Assembly (NCBI GenBank): GCA_030682135.1
Contig: JAUXQT010000095.1
Span: 1-45,858, forward strand
Source of the DNA: Nitrospirota bacterium
GTDB lineage: Bacteria > Nitrospirota > Nitrospiria > Nitrospirales > Nitrospiraceae
Length of the DNA stretch: 45,858 nt
Reading direction: 5' to 3'
Below, one piece after another: positions 24,354 through 32,243 of the stretch (the first letter of the stretch is position 1; each line of letters starts with the position of its first letter). The notes beneath the pieces are model-generated. The model did not search any database. It was not told the origin of the DNA and saw nothing but the letters and a program-made list of their open reading frames with translations. Position numbers and translations under genes: made by a program.

Positions 24354-25532
24354 CTATCGCGCCGGAAAGGATTCACGCCAGCGTGGTCCGTTCGGCACAA
24401 TCGTGCCAAGAATCACGGGATGCGTGGCTCCCGTCACTGACGGAAGATTGCCCCATTGGCCGGTCATGGTTTGGTACGCCAACAATGCGAAGGCCACTGC
24501 TTCAAACGACTTACTATCCCACCCCAGGGCTTCGAACGTGGTGACCGGCACCGGAGCGAACACCGTCGCGAGATGCGTCATGATCGCCCGATTGCGGACG
24601 CCGCCGCCGCCCACCACCACCTCATCGATCTCCCCGTTGATCCAGCGCCGCGACGTCCCCACCGCTTTGGCCGTCCACATACTGCAGGTCGCCAACAAAT
24701 CCTCGATCGAAAGCCTCCGTTGCTGTTGAATCGCGACCAGCTCCTCGATGAGATCGGGGCCAAACGCTTCCCGTCCGGTCGATTTCGGTGGTCGTTTGGA
24801 CAGAAACGGGTGAGCGAGCAACTTGCCCAGCAATCGTGAATCGACCTGCCCCTTCATCGCTAACTTTCCATCGCGGTCCATCAACAGCCGCCCGTCGGTC
24901 ACGCGCACCATCAGACTGTCCAGCACCATATTAGCCGGCCCCGTATCGAAGGCCTGCACTCCGCTCAGACGCCCCCCCTTCGGCACATAGGTCACGTTGC
25001 TGATGCCCCCGAGATTCACGATCAATCGTGCGCGGCGCGCATGTTTCAACAGCAAGGCATGCGCGGCTGGCGTGAGTGGAGCCCCTTGGCCTCCTGCAGC
25101 AATATCCCGCGGCCGAAAATTCGCAACCGTGGTAATACCCGTTCGCTCGGCAATCACGGCAGGCTCGGCAATTTGGAGGGTTGAACGGATCGAGCCGACA
25201 CCCGGCGCATGAACGCCGTGCGGAAGGTGGTGCACGGTTTGCCCATGCGAACCGATCAACGTCACATCGCTTGGCTGAAGTTTTGCCTGCCGAATCACAT
25301 GCAGCGCGGCATTGGCGAACCATTCACCGAGCAGCGCATTGAGATGGCAAATATCTGCGACCGTCCCGGAAACAGAGGCGGAGAGGATACGCTGCTGTAA
25401 CGAACGTGGATAGGCCAGCGTATGCGCGGCCAGGGTTCTCGCCTTCACGGCACGACCCCGCCCGGTAATGTCCACAAGTGCGGCATCGACACCGTCACCG
25501 GATGTCCCAGACATCAGTCCAACTACATGCAT
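24354..25532 (-). CDS. anmK: Anhydro-N-acetylmuramic acid kinase
   Basis: AnmK converts anhydroMurNAc to MurNAc-6-phosphate in peptidoglycan recycling. The 392-residue protein has the ASKHA-type kinase motifs: GLMSGTSGDGVDAALVDI at the N-terminus, SHGQTVHH, VNLGGISN, FDTGPANMVLD and a C-terminal VVGGGGVRN. ATG 25532 gives a length slightly above E. coli AnmK (369); GAGGACG sits upstream. A lytic transglycosylase elsewhere in the window could supply anhydromuropeptides. Confidence 0.96.
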   Translation of the reverse strand: MHVVGLMSGTSGDGVDAALVDITGRGRAVKARTLAAHTLAYPRSLQQRILSASVSGTVADICHLNALLGEWFANAALHVIRQAKLQPSDVTLIGSHGQTVHHLPHGVHAPGVGSIRSTLQIAEPAVIAERTGITTVANFRPRDIAAGGQGAPLTPAAHALLLKHARRARLIVNLGGISNVTYVPKGGRLSGVQAFDTGPANMVLDSLMVRVTDGRLLMDRDGKLAMKGQVDSRLLGKLLAHPFLSKRPPKSTGREAFGPDLIEELVAIQQQRRLSIEDLLATCSMWTAKAVGTSRRWINGEIDEVVVGGGGVRNRAIMTHLATVFAPVPVTTFEALGWDSKSFEAVAFALLAYQTMTGQWGNLPSVTGATHPVILGTIVPNGPRWRESFPAR

Positions 25533-25627
25533 GTACGACGTCCTCCAATGGCTATCGAGCAAGCGCTGCAAAAGGCCTACGCTAATGGAACTGTTCGGTG
25601 GGGTCAAGCAGACACACGATTCTCAGG

Positions 25628-25766
25628 CTAGCAGGCTAAGAAATAACCACGTTGACACAGCAAAACCCCAAGGCCTACACCCCGGAATAAGAAGAGACCT
25701 GTCTGCGCGAAGCCGCTTCGGCGAAGGAGGGAAGGACGCTGGCGTATTTTTTCAGCATCCTGCTAG
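25628..25766. repeat. MITE-like element with CTAGCAGG/CCTGCTAG ends
   Basis: CTAGCAGG (25628-25635) and CCTGCTAG (25759-25766) are exact terminal inverted repeats. Inside the right end lies TATTTTTTCAGCAT, and a partial complement is next to the left end. The CAGCATCCTG end resembles CAACATTCTG in the 795-919 element, so they may be one family. No coding capacity is seen. It ends 9 bp before the helicase-like start codon. Confidence 0.6.
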
Positions 25767-25775
25767 ACAGGCGCA

Positions 25776-27281
25776 ATGACCAACCGTATGATGGCCAACG
25801 CTGCACAAAAACAATTTCTCAAGGATCGCATGACTGCGCGGGACCTCATCGAGACATGGGCACTCCGGCTTGAAGCCGAGCAGAAACGGGTGGGCACCTC
25901 AGCGCTTGACCAGCCCATTGCTCAGGTAGCAGGCCGGCTACTGCATACCATCGGCACCCTACACCTCTACGAGCTGACGCTCCCGCATGGCTCGTCCATT
26001 GAGCATGACACGCCCCTCTCCATTATCCCTCCGGACGACATGGAGCCAACAGAAGGCATCGTACTTGGCGGGCAAGGTAACGTGATCCTTGTGCAGACCT
26101 TCGATGCGATTGGACAGTCCTGCGCCAACGCGACCGTGGTTCCCGATCGTGCCGGGCTTCTCGCTACGTCGGCCAAGCGATTGCGCGACATGCTTGCGCA
26201 GCCAGACGCCTTTCGGCTCGGTCCAGCAGACCGATTGGCTCCCCTCCTCGAGACGACGACGGAAGCAGGAGAACTGTCCGGAGCAGGACCTGGCTCCTCG
26301 ATTCTCATGACCATTTGGTCAAACGAACTTTCAGTACGCCGACAGCGATTGGCGGCCCTCGTCATCGAACTGATTCGTGCGAATAAACGCATCCTGCTGG
26401 TCTCTCCCGATCACCAGGCGGCGGATGCACTCGTCGGAACCATCGCGCGGGCCATGAAAGCCGTCGGGCTCACGTATAAAACTTGGGTCAGTCGCTATGA
26501 AATGACCTTGGCCCACCAGGCCGAGGGTATCGGGATTCAGGAACTGGGGTTCGAAGCCCAGATGCACCAGTTCTATGCCAAATCTCGCGCCGACAAGGCC
26601 GCGCTCCGTCGCAAATACGAGCGGTTTCGCGAGTTGACCCCTGTGTTGGCCTACAAGGGGCAGAAACAAAAGGATCTCGATGAAGTGCGCCTTCTGGAAT
26701 GGCGCTTGCTCACGCAGCGCACTGACATACAGAACAAGATCAAAGACGTGACTGCCACGCTGGCTGAATACGAGAACCTCCCGCTCTTTCGACGGCTCAG
26801 CCTGCAGGCCGTCGGGAAAAACGTCGAATCGCTGCATCAATATCTCGAACTGTACGAGAGCCAATGCGCCGAATTGAAGGGGGAGCTCGATGTCGCCAAG
26901 GTGCGCATCGACGAACTCGTGCCGGAGGCCGCTGTGCCGAAAGACATGCGGCCGGAGTTTGACGAACTCAAAGAAGACATCGTCCACCTGGGCGGGACGA
27001 AAAAGATCCGAGAATTGCTTGCGGCAGAAGAAGACACGAACCGCCAGGCCTTCATCCAAAATCGTCGGCTCGTGGTCACCACCGCATCTCGAGTGCTGAG
27101 CGATCCCCTGTTCAACCGCGTCCGGTTCGATGTCTTGATCGCCGATGAGGCGCCCTGGATCGCAGCGGCCCCCTTGCTCGGCGCAGCCGGACTCGTCCGG
27201 GAGCGGATCGTGATCAGCGGAGACACCAGGGACATCGCAAAGGCCGACCTCTGGGCCTCACGAGCGGCGCAAGCCAAGTAA
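25776..27281 (+). CDS. Degenerate superfamily 1 helicase-like protein with coiled coil
   Basis: The 501 residues resemble the UPF1/IGHMBP2 (AAA_11/12) helicases in order: a segment like motif Ia (RILLVSPDHQAADALV, 205-220), a long coiled coil (~265-420) and motif II/III-like sequence (VLIADEAPW with DEAP at 457-460, VISGDTRDI). The expected Walker A (GxxxxGKT) is absent; only GAGPGSSILMTIW occupies its position. Motifs IV-VI are missing because the protein ends 20 residues after motif III. It may be a structural or regulatory ATPase relic, or may have lost catalysis. The ATG follows a repeat element closely and has only a weak ribosome-binding site. Confidence 0.65.
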   Translation: MTNRMMANAAQKQFLKDRMTARDLIETWALRLEAEQKRVGTSALDQPIAQVAGRLLHTIGTLHLYELTLPHGSSIEHDTPLSIIPPDDMEPTEGIVLGGQGNVILVQTFDAIGQSCANATVVPDRAGLLATSAKRLRDMLAQPDAFRLGPADRLAPLLETTTEAGELSGAGPGSSILMTIWSNELSVRRQRLAALVIELIRANKRILLVSPDHQAADALVGTIARAMKAVGLTYKTWVSRYEMTLAHQAEGIGIQELGFEAQMHQFYAKSRADKAALRRKYERFRELTPVLAYKGQKQKDLDEVRLLEWRLLTQRTDIQNKIKDVTATLAEYENLPLFRRLSLQAVGKNVESLHQYLELYESQCAELKGELDVAKVRIDELVPEAAVPKDMRPEFDELKEDIVHLGGTKKIRELLAAEEDTNRQAFIQNRRLVVTTASRVLSDPLFNRVRFDVLIADEAPWIAAAPLLGAAGLVRERIVISGDTRDIAKADLWASRAAQAK

Positions 27282-27295
27282 TTCAAGCCCCTTGC

Positions 27296-27325
27296 TTGAC
27301 GGGGACCTCAATAATTCAGGATAAT
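27296..27325 (+). promoter_or_regulatory. Promoter of tRNA-Leu
   Basis: TTGACG, an 18-bp spacer and GATAAT (27320-27325) precede the tRNA by 18 bp. Confidence 0.5.
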
Positions 27326-27343
27326 CCCCCTCCACCTCGATGT

Positions 27344-27430
27344 GCCGAAGTGGCGAAACTGGCAGACGCACTAGATTCAGGGTCTAGCGCCCGCAAGGGT
27401 GTGCGGGTTCAAATCCCGCCTTCGGCACCA
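27344..27430 (+). tRNA. tRNA-Leu(CAG), integration target
   Basis: The 87-nt class II tRNA has acceptor GCCGAAG/CTTCGGC and an anticodon stem CTAGA/TCTAG enclosing TTCAGGG (anticodon CAG). The long variable arm is GCCCGCAAGGGTGTG, the T arm is GCGGG-TTCAAAT-CCCGC, and A plus CCA are encoded. Its 3' end is repeated at 40052-40073. Confidence 0.95.
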
Positions 27431-27433
27431 ACT
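27412..27433 (+). repeat. attL (22-bp direct repeat)
   Basis: The 22-bp block covers the T-arm 3' strand, acceptor and CCA of tRNA-Leu plus ACT. An identical copy lies at 40052-40073. Integration preserved a complete tRNA gene. Confidence 0.85.
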
Positions 27434-27486
27434 CTTCTCTTCTCCTGAAGTTTCAATCACTTCTCTCTCACGCGGTGCTCCACCGC

Positions 27487-27843
27487 TCACGGATGGCTAA
27501 CCGCCCATTGAAAGTGGCTATAGAGATTACTGGCCGTGGTGCAATGGTACCGCGCATATTTCCAGGGGTCTTCTTCGCGGAGCTCGATCAGAACGTAGTT
27601 GAGCTCCCCCTTCGCTCCGTCGATGATTGGGCCGGGATCCATGGTGGCAGGCAGGTTCTGAGGCAGGAACTCCACCGTAAAAACATGATCGTGCGGCGCC
27701 GACACGAACGCGACAAGGTACGACGTCTTCGGATCCTCGATATCTGACACATAGCGGATCTTCAGGTGGGGCTGGCTTTGGTCGACCTGGCCCTCGTGCC
27801 AGCGCCAGAGAGGGTCTATATTGGCCTCAGAGCGTTCGATCAT
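27487..27843 (-). CDS. Hypothetical protein (118 aa), element-borne
   Basis: The acidic soluble protein begins MIERSEANIDPLWRWHEGQ and has mixed beta/helix character with three His and several Trp residues. It has no signal peptide or known motif. Its start is 2 bp after the stop of the lipoprotein gene, so the two are one transcription unit at the integrase end of the element. These genes are probably cargo rather than phage structure. I do not recognise the family. Confidence 0.65.
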   Translation of the reverse strand: MIERSEANIDPLWRWHEGQVDQSQPHLKIRYVSDIEDPKTSYLVAFVSAPHDHVFTVEFLPQNLPATMDPGPIIDGAKGELNYVLIELREEDPWKYARYHCTTASNLYSHFQWAVSHP

Positions 27844-27844
27844 T

Positions 27845-28528
27845 TCACTTCAGATAGAGTTCTGCGACATGATTGGCAAAGACCGCGACGTCCAGGTACA
27901 CCTCGGAGAGCGCCCGGATCTTGCGGCGCGCGTCGGCTTCCTGCTCTGAGGTGATGTGGAGCAAGCTCAGTAGTGCACTCAGGTCTTCGCCACTCCCCTT
28001 GCTGAGGTCGGTCATGATAGTTGTATAGCGCCGAACAATGAAGGCTCTGGCTTTGTCACCCTGGCCCGTCAGCGTCGAGTCTTCAACCCCGCTGCCTCCA
28101 TCGGGCGTTAGTGTGACGAAGTACTGACTGAGCGAATACTCATTGATGGCCCCGGACATGCTGTCCGTCGTCGTTCCAATCAGCCCGCCGAACGCGATAT
28201 TGCCCCAAAACCATGCGTCTAACGTCGTTGCCATCTTCATCGTGACGGGCTTATAGCCCTGCTTCGAAAAGGTCACGGTTTGATGTTCGACTTTATCCAG
28301 TTGCAGCGTGAGCGGGGTCTTGCCGAGGATTCTGACCTCGTCTTTCCACATGTAATCGGTCGATGAATCGCGAACCCGTTGCGTCACCGTCACCACGACA
28401 TCGTCAGGACTGGACTGAAAGCTCACTTCCTGCGTCGTGCCACTCATCATCGTGGCGCAGCCCCCCAACATTGCTGTCCAGACAAAAAGCATGAGACTGG
28501 CGAGCAGGGTCACACCTGTTTTCATCAT
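27845..28528 (-). CDS. Lipoprotein with PEGA-like domain, element-borne
   Basis: The product of about 227 residues has a lipoprotein signal with lipobox LGGC, so it is probably membrane-anchored. A PEGA-like beta domain follows (GKTPLTLQLDKVEHQTVTFS, then KQGYKPVTMKM). A glycine-rich hydrophobic stretch WFWGNIAFGGLIG suggests an embedded or amphipathic segment. The C-terminal ~70 residues are helical. GGGAGG precedes ATG 28528/28525. Similar lipoproteins occur widely in bacterial chromosomes and elements with unknown function. It is unusual cargo for a phage-like element. Confidence 0.78.
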   Translation of the reverse strand: MMKTGVTLLASLMLFVWTAMLGGCATMMSGTTQEVSFQSSPDDVVVTVTQRVRDSSTDYMWKDEVRILGKTPLTLQLDKVEHQTVTFSKQGYKPVTMKMATTLDAWFWGNIAFGGLIGTTTDSMSGAINEYSLSQYFVTLTPDGGSGVEDSTLTGQGDKARAFIVRRYTTIMTDLSKGSGEDLSALLSLLHITSEQEADARRKIRALSEVYLDVAVFANHVAELYLK

Positions 28529-28566
28529 GTCCTCCCTTAATGACCTTTGTTTGACGTTGTAGCTCT

Positions 28567-29721
28567 TCACCCATGCAACAGCCGGCCGAGTTTGACGGCC
28601 GCTTCCTGCTGCATGCTCGGCAAGGCGTGCGCGTAGACGTTGAGCGTGATCTCGATCCGCTTATGGCCGAGCCGTTCGGACACCACTTTGACGGGGACAC
28701 CGGCTTGAAGCAAGAGCGTGGCGCACGTATGGCGGAGTCCATGGAAGGTGATCCGTCTGACCTTGGCGGATTCGACCAGCCGAGCGAATTCCCGCTCCCC
28801 CAGATTGTTCATCGTGAGCGGTCGCCCGAAATCACGGGCGAAGATCAATCCATGGTCCTGGTAGGACGTCCCGAGTAACAGCCGCTGAGCGGATTGCTGG
28901 GCCTTGTGCCGGCGGAGCAGCTCGATCGTCCGCTCGTCCAGGTCGATCATGCGGGACTTCCCATTTTTCGGTGGTCCGAAGAGCGGGAGCTGGCCCACCG
29001 TCCCCACTTTCACGAGTTGCCGGACAAGTGACAGGGTGCGCTTGTCGACATCGAGATCCGGCCACTTCAACCCGCAGAGCTCCGCCTTCCGAGCCCCAGC
29101 ATCGATCGCCAGGGAGTAGAACGCCGCCTGCTGGATGGTGCCAGCCTTGGCCGTATCGAGAAAGCGCTTGGCCTCTTCGGCCTCCCAACAGTTCTGTGTG
29201 AGGGTGTCGTGGCCCTCCCGTTGACGGGGTTTGCCGATGACCAACGAGGCCGCGTTACGCGGGATGAGGTCCTGCATGACGGCCGACTTCAAGGCGTGGT
29301 GGAGAATGGCCTGATGCTGCTGCAACGTCGCCGGTGCGAGCGTGGAACTCTGATAGTAGGCTTGGATATGGCTCGCCCGGAGATCTGACAGCCGGTAGTG
29401 CCCCAAGGCTGGCGTGAGGCGTTGCGTGATCACGCTGAGGTAGGTTTCATAGGTCCGGATTCGCTTGTGTGGCTTGATCGCCGAATTCAACCACTCGACC
29501 AGCCACTCGGCGAGGGTCATCTTCGAGGGGCTGATGACCTGGCCACGGTTCAAGTTGTGCAGCATCGTGGCGAGCTCAGCCTGTGCCTCTTTCTTGGTAC
29601 CCCGGATGGTCTTCCACTTCTGCACGCGTTTCGTGCGACCGGTGAGCGGATCCACGATCCGGCCGACGTCTAGGACGATCGTCCAACTGCCCGGGTACCG
29701 CTGAAAGAGATGCCCCCGCAT
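28567..29721 (-). CDS. int: Tyrosine-type site-specific integrase
   Basis: The 384-residue recombinase integrates the element into tRNA-Leu. Domains: an N-terminal arm-binding region (LFQRYPGSWTIVLDVGR), a SAM-like core-binding domain (LAEWLVEWLNSAIKPHKR onward, ~68-165), and a catalytic domain with Arg211 (DAGARKAELCGL), Lys252/255, His327-x2-Arg330, His353 (LGHKRIEIT) and nucleophile Tyr363 (NVYAH). All catalytic residues are intact, so it may still be active. It is encoded about 1.1 kb from attL. Confidence 0.96.
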   Translation of the reverse strand: MRGHLFQRYPGSWTIVLDVGRIVDPLTGRTKRVQKWKTIRGTKKEAQAELATMLHNLNRGQVISPSKMTLAEWLVEWLNSAIKPHKRIRTYETYLSVITQRLTPALGHYRLSDLRASHIQAYYQSSTLAPATLQQHQAILHHALKSAVMQDLIPRNAASLVIGKPRQREGHDTLTQNCWEAEEAKRFLDTAKAGTIQQAAFYSLAIDAGARKAELCGLKWPDLDVDKRTLSLVRQLVKVGTVGQLPLFGPPKNGKSRMIDLDERTIELLRRHKAQQSAQRLLLGTSYQDHGLIFARDFGRPLTMNNLGEREFARLVESAKVRRITFHGLRHTCATLLLQAGVPVKVVSERLGHKRIEITLNVYAHALPSMQQEAAVKLGRLLHG

Positions 29722-29730
29722 GACGCCTCC

Positions 29731-30177
29731 CTATGCTGCCGTGACTTCACTGGGTTCAGCGCGGCGCCGCGCAAACTCGTACTGATGGCCTTGGGCAATC
29801 AGCTGCTCCATATGGCGAATGACGGCTGCCAAGAGCAGGCCCTGATCGATCACTCGCTTGATCACCCTATCGCGGGAGTGATCCCACCCTTCCTCATCCG
29901 TCAGCGTGTCGCGCAGCCGACGAAGTGCGCCGCACGAGTGATCGAGATCGTTCAGCACATCGCTCATTTCTTGAATCGGTACATCAAGGGCAAGCATGTC
30001 CATGGAAGACTCCTTTGGTTGGTTCTGGGTGAGATAGACGGATCTATCGAGCACAGCCGCATTGCAGTCGTTTAGACAGGTCCGAGGGACCCGGTCGGCA
30101 GCCGGCTCGCCAGCAAGCCACGCTTGTCCGCATTCGGTGCACTGGCGCATCCGTGGCTCAGAGTGAGGGTTGACCAT
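29731..30177 (-). CDS. Element protein with N-terminal zinc-binding motif; possible internal start
   Basis: The 148-residue frame begins MVNPHSEPRMRQCTECGQAW, with a CxxC pair followed by CLNDC, which could bind zinc. From about residue 59 a helical domain follows (MDMLALDVPIQEMSDVLNDL). Two starts have good ribosome-binding sites: AAGGAGG before 30177 and AAAGGAG before an internal ATG at 30003, which would give 90 residues. Both products could be made. Function unknown. It overlaps the upstream gene by 20 bp. Confidence 0.65.
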   Translation of the reverse strand: MVNPHSEPRMRQCTECGQAWLAGEPAADRVPRTCLNDCNAAVLDRSVYLTQNQPKESSMDMLALDVPIQEMSDVLNDLDHSCGALRRLRDTLTDEEGWDHSRDRVIKRVIDQGLLLAAVIRHMEQLIAQGHQYEFARRRAEPSEVTAA

Positions 30178-30493
30178 CGGGGCCTCCTTGAATCAAGCGC
30201 AGGGCTGGCCGGGCCGTGGGACCATGGGCCGCGGCACCATTACCGATGTCAAATTCATCGAACGCCGTAATCCCCATTCGCTTGAGGAGGCACAGGTCGG
30301 GCCGCATCAAGCCCATCGCCATCCTGAGCATGCATTTCGTCTGGCGCGTCAACGGTGTCCGATGCTCGCGTTCGCTGGAGGCATTCAGTGCGGCATACAG
30401 GGCTTGATCCTCCGGTGAATCGCTAAAGTGCAGCCTGATTGTGTGGGCCTTGGGGAGAGGCGCTGCTGTGTCAGTGCTCAGGTAGGTCTTCAT
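30158..30493 (-). CDS. Hypothetical protein (111 aa), element-borne
   Basis: The protein begins MKTYLSTDTAAPLPKAHTIR and contains a helical central region (SPEDQALYAALNASSEREHR, then KCMLRMAMGLMRPDLCLLKR). There is no recognised motif, signal peptide or membrane helix. A modest ribosome-binding site (AGGACGG) precedes it. It is in the small-gene run between the integrase and the ribbon-helix-helix repressor and could be regulatory. Confidence 0.6.
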   Translation of the reverse strand: MKTYLSTDTAAPLPKAHTIRLHFSDSPEDQALYAALNASSEREHRTPLTRQTKCMLRMAMGLMRPDLCLLKRMGITAFDEFDIGNGAAAHGPTARPALRLIQGGPDGQPSL

Positions 30494-30496
30494 CGC

Positions 30497-30706
30497 TCAC
30501 CGTCCTTTCTGCGCGTCAGGCAGGCGCGTGTAGGTGATCTGTGCGAGATAGCTGTTGGGATGATGCTGCCGGTAATCCCGAAGATCGGTGAGGGCCTTTC
30601 GTTTACAGCCGTATTGCATCGGTGACAGTGGCTCACAGGGATCTTTCCCCTGAGGATCGTGGCAGACCTGATACAAGGTGAGTGCGGGCTGTCGCGTCGC
30701 TGGCAT
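30497..30706 (-). CDS. Hypothetical Cys-containing protein (69 aa), element-borne
   Basis: The short basic protein (MPATRQPALTLYQVCHDPQG, then KDPCEPLSPMQYGCKRKAL) has three cysteines spaced widely, which could form a metal or disulphide site. AGGAGGGCC precedes the ATG at 30706. The coding frame runs tightly between two similarly oriented genes (3 bp gap on each side), which supports it as real. Function unknown. Confidence 0.6.
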   Translation of the reverse strand: MPATRQPALTLYQVCHDPQGKDPCEPLSPMQYGCKRKALTDLRDYRQHHPNSYLAQITYTRLPDAQKGR

Positions 30707-30708
30707 CG

Positions 30709-31011
30709 TCAGGCCCTCCTTGTCTTCGGGATCTTCGGGAGCTTTGGGACTCTCGCGCTCTCAAAGATATTTTGTGCCGAGCGTCCGATCAGAGTGAGCT
30801 TGTGCTCAATCATCATGAGCGCCCCGACAGCCACAGAGGATTCACCCGCTTCGGTCAATGTTTCAATGGCCACGTCGACGACCGTTTTGACGTCCCGCAA
30901 CTCAGCGGTCAGATCGTCGGACTCCATCACAATGGTCCTGAACCAGCTCTCGCTCGCAGCCGGCGCGCGCGCGTCATCGATGGACTCCTTGATTGGGACT
31001 GCCTTGGACAT
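30709..31011 (-). CDS. Hypothetical protein (100 aa), element-borne
   Basis: It begins MSKAVPIKESIDDARAPAAS, has a helical middle (DDLTAELRDVKTVVDVAIET) and a basic proline-rich end (VPKLPKIPKTRR). No signal or known motif. AAAGGAGCC gives a strong ribosome-binding site before ATG 31011. It lies directly downstream of the ribbon-helix-helix repressor gene. Confidence 0.62.
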   Translation of the reverse strand: MSKAVPIKESIDDARAPAASESWFRTIVMESDDLTAELRDVKTVVDVAIETLTEAGESSVAVGALMMIEHKLTLIGRSAQNIFESARVPKLPKIPKTRRA

Positions 31012-31050
31012 GGAAGGCTCCTTTCGTATGGGTCAATCGACCAGGTTGAA

Positions 31051-31200
31051 CTACGCGGCCTTGTTCCGCCGCTCCTGCTTGAAATGCTGTTCGAGTAGAT
31101 GCCGAATCAGCCCGCTAGCCGACGTGCCGCTCTTGCGCTGTGCGTCCAGCTTGGCTTTCAACGTGATGGGTACTGAGATATTCATCCGAATGGTTTTCAT
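31051..31200 (-). CDS. Ribbon-helix-helix repressor (49 aa)
   Basis: The tiny protein begins MKTIRMNISVPITLKAKLDA and continues QRKSGTSASGLIRHLLEQHF. The alternating beta strand (TIRMNISVP) followed by two helices with the G-T-S-A-S turn is the Arc/CopG/MetJ ribbon-helix-helix pattern. GGAGGATGAGCA precedes the ATG at 31200. A palindromic operator lies 25-50 bp upstream, and a second ribbon-helix-helix gene is divergent, so autoregulation and control of the element is likely. It is below the usual size cutoff. Confidence 0.82.
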   Translation of the reverse strand: MKTIRMNISVPITLKAKLDAQRKSGTSASGLIRHLLEQHFKQERRNKAA

Positions 31201-31223
31201 TGCTCATCCTCCAATGCTACAGA

Positions 31224-31250
31224 TGATACATAACTGTATCAATTGATACA
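31224..31250. promoter_or_regulatory. Operator: three TGATACA half-sites between divergent repressor genes
   Basis: TGATACA (31224-31230) precedes a perfect 16-bp palindrome TGTATCAATTGATACA (31235-31250). Half-site spacing of 9-11 bp suits cooperative binding of ribbon-helix-helix dimers. It covers a candidate minus-strand promoter (TTGACG at 31262-31257, TACAGT 18 bp on). Confidence 0.7.
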
Positions 31251-31306
31251 CCAGTGCGTCAAGTGGTGTTTGCCTGGATGGTCTGTCCTTGCTACACTCC
31301 CGCCCC

Positions 31307-31492
31307 ATGCCTCGAAAATCACCTGCCAAAGACGTTGGGACGCTCAATATTCGTGACGTGCCGAAAGACTTGCTCTATCGCGTAAAACTGGCAGCCGCGG
31401 TGGAGCGGCGCACCGTCAAAGGCTTTCTCTTGGCCCTCGCTGAGGAGCGCATTCAAGACTTGGAGAAAAAGGGGCTACTGCCCAAGTCATAA
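31307..31492 (+). CDS. Ribbon-helix-helix-like protein (61 aa)
   Basis: The basic protein (MPRKSPAKDVGTLNIRDVPK) has the beta strand TLNIRDVP followed by two helices (LLYRVKLAAAVERRTVKGFL and ALAEERIQDLEKK). This is the FitA/Arc-like DNA-binding fold. It is the only plus-strand gene of the element and diverges from the 49-aa ribbon-helix-helix gene across the shared operator. No toxin gene follows, so a plain repressor is more likely than an antitoxin. It lacks an obvious ribosome-binding site; the transcript may be leaderless or start close to ATG 31307. Confidence 0.72.
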   Translation: MPRKSPAKDVGTLNIRDVPKDLLYRVKLAAAVERRTVKGFLLALAEERIQDLEKKGLLPKS

Positions 31493-31595
31493 GGCAAGAC
31501 GTTTGCAGTTCGTATAGCGGGGGAGGCCGCGGCCCTTCTCTTATCCTGTCAATTCGCGCGTTTCTAACCATGGGGCCCGAATAGGATATTCGTCT

Positions 31596-32243
31596 TCACG
31601 CCGTCCACGTCTTCAGGATCCTCGCCCCCGGACAGCCGGGATAGTCGCCCGGCGTAAGTGCCACCTCAACGAGTTCGCCCCCGCCAATCGGCTCGTCAGG
31701 CTTGCGGAACAGGACAGGGCACGTATGCGTAAAGATCTGTTGCTGAAGGCCCTGCCACGCCTTGTCGGCCAGTGGCGAGTCAAAGAGTTCCGCCTCGCTA
31801 AGAATCCACTGTCCTTCCGTAAAATCAGGCGGCTCCATGCCAACCCTCTCGAAAGCCTCCTTCTCCGCCCCTGAACCCAAGAGAAAGCTATAGACGCTCC
31901 CGACAATAAAGCCGGTATGCGAGAGCGTGAGCGGGACTCTTGTCGGATAGGGCAGCAAGACGCGAGAGGGCTGGAGGCGTGGGTTGCCATGGAGTCGCGT
32001 CACGGATTCGTCCATGAGGACAAACCGGAATCTGCGCCCACTTGTTGAGCGGCGAGGACGAGCCATTTCCTCGTATTCCTCAAAGTAGGTCGGTAAACCA
32101 AGCTCATGCTGCCAGTCGCGCCCCTCCACGATGCCCTGTTCTTGGATGATTGCAACAGTCACGTTCGGCAGTCCGTCGAGCGTGACCCGGCCGTCTGGCT
32201 GGTGTATGTACTGAATACGGCTGAGGTGCGCAGGGTGTGTCAT
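31596..32243 (-). CDS. Hypothetical protein (215 aa) downstream of tail genes
   Basis: The protein begins MTHPAHLSRIQYIHQPDGRV and has beta-rich segments with many Pro and Gly residues, including DYPGCPGARILKTWTA at the end. No signal, membrane helix or named motif was seen. It overlaps the tail-tip gene by the sequence ATGA, so translation is coupled and it probably belongs to the tail module. It may be a tail-tip accessory. Confidence 0.6.
   Translation of the reverse strand: MTHPAHLSRIQYIHQPDGRVTLDGLPNVTVAIIQEQGIVEGRDWQHELGLPTYFEEYEEMARPRRSTSGRRFRFVLMDESVTRLHGNPRLQPSRVLLPYPTRVPLTLSHTGFIVGSVYSFLLGSGAEKEAFERVGMEPPDFTEGQWILSEAELFDSPLADKAWQGLQQQIFTHTCPVLFRKPDEPIGGGELVEVALTPGDYPGCPGARILKTWTA

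Noticed and set aside
31307-31492. Antitoxin of a toxin-antitoxin pair
   Set aside because: The ribbon-helix-helix fold fits, but no toxin-like gene follows; a repressor role for the element is simpler.
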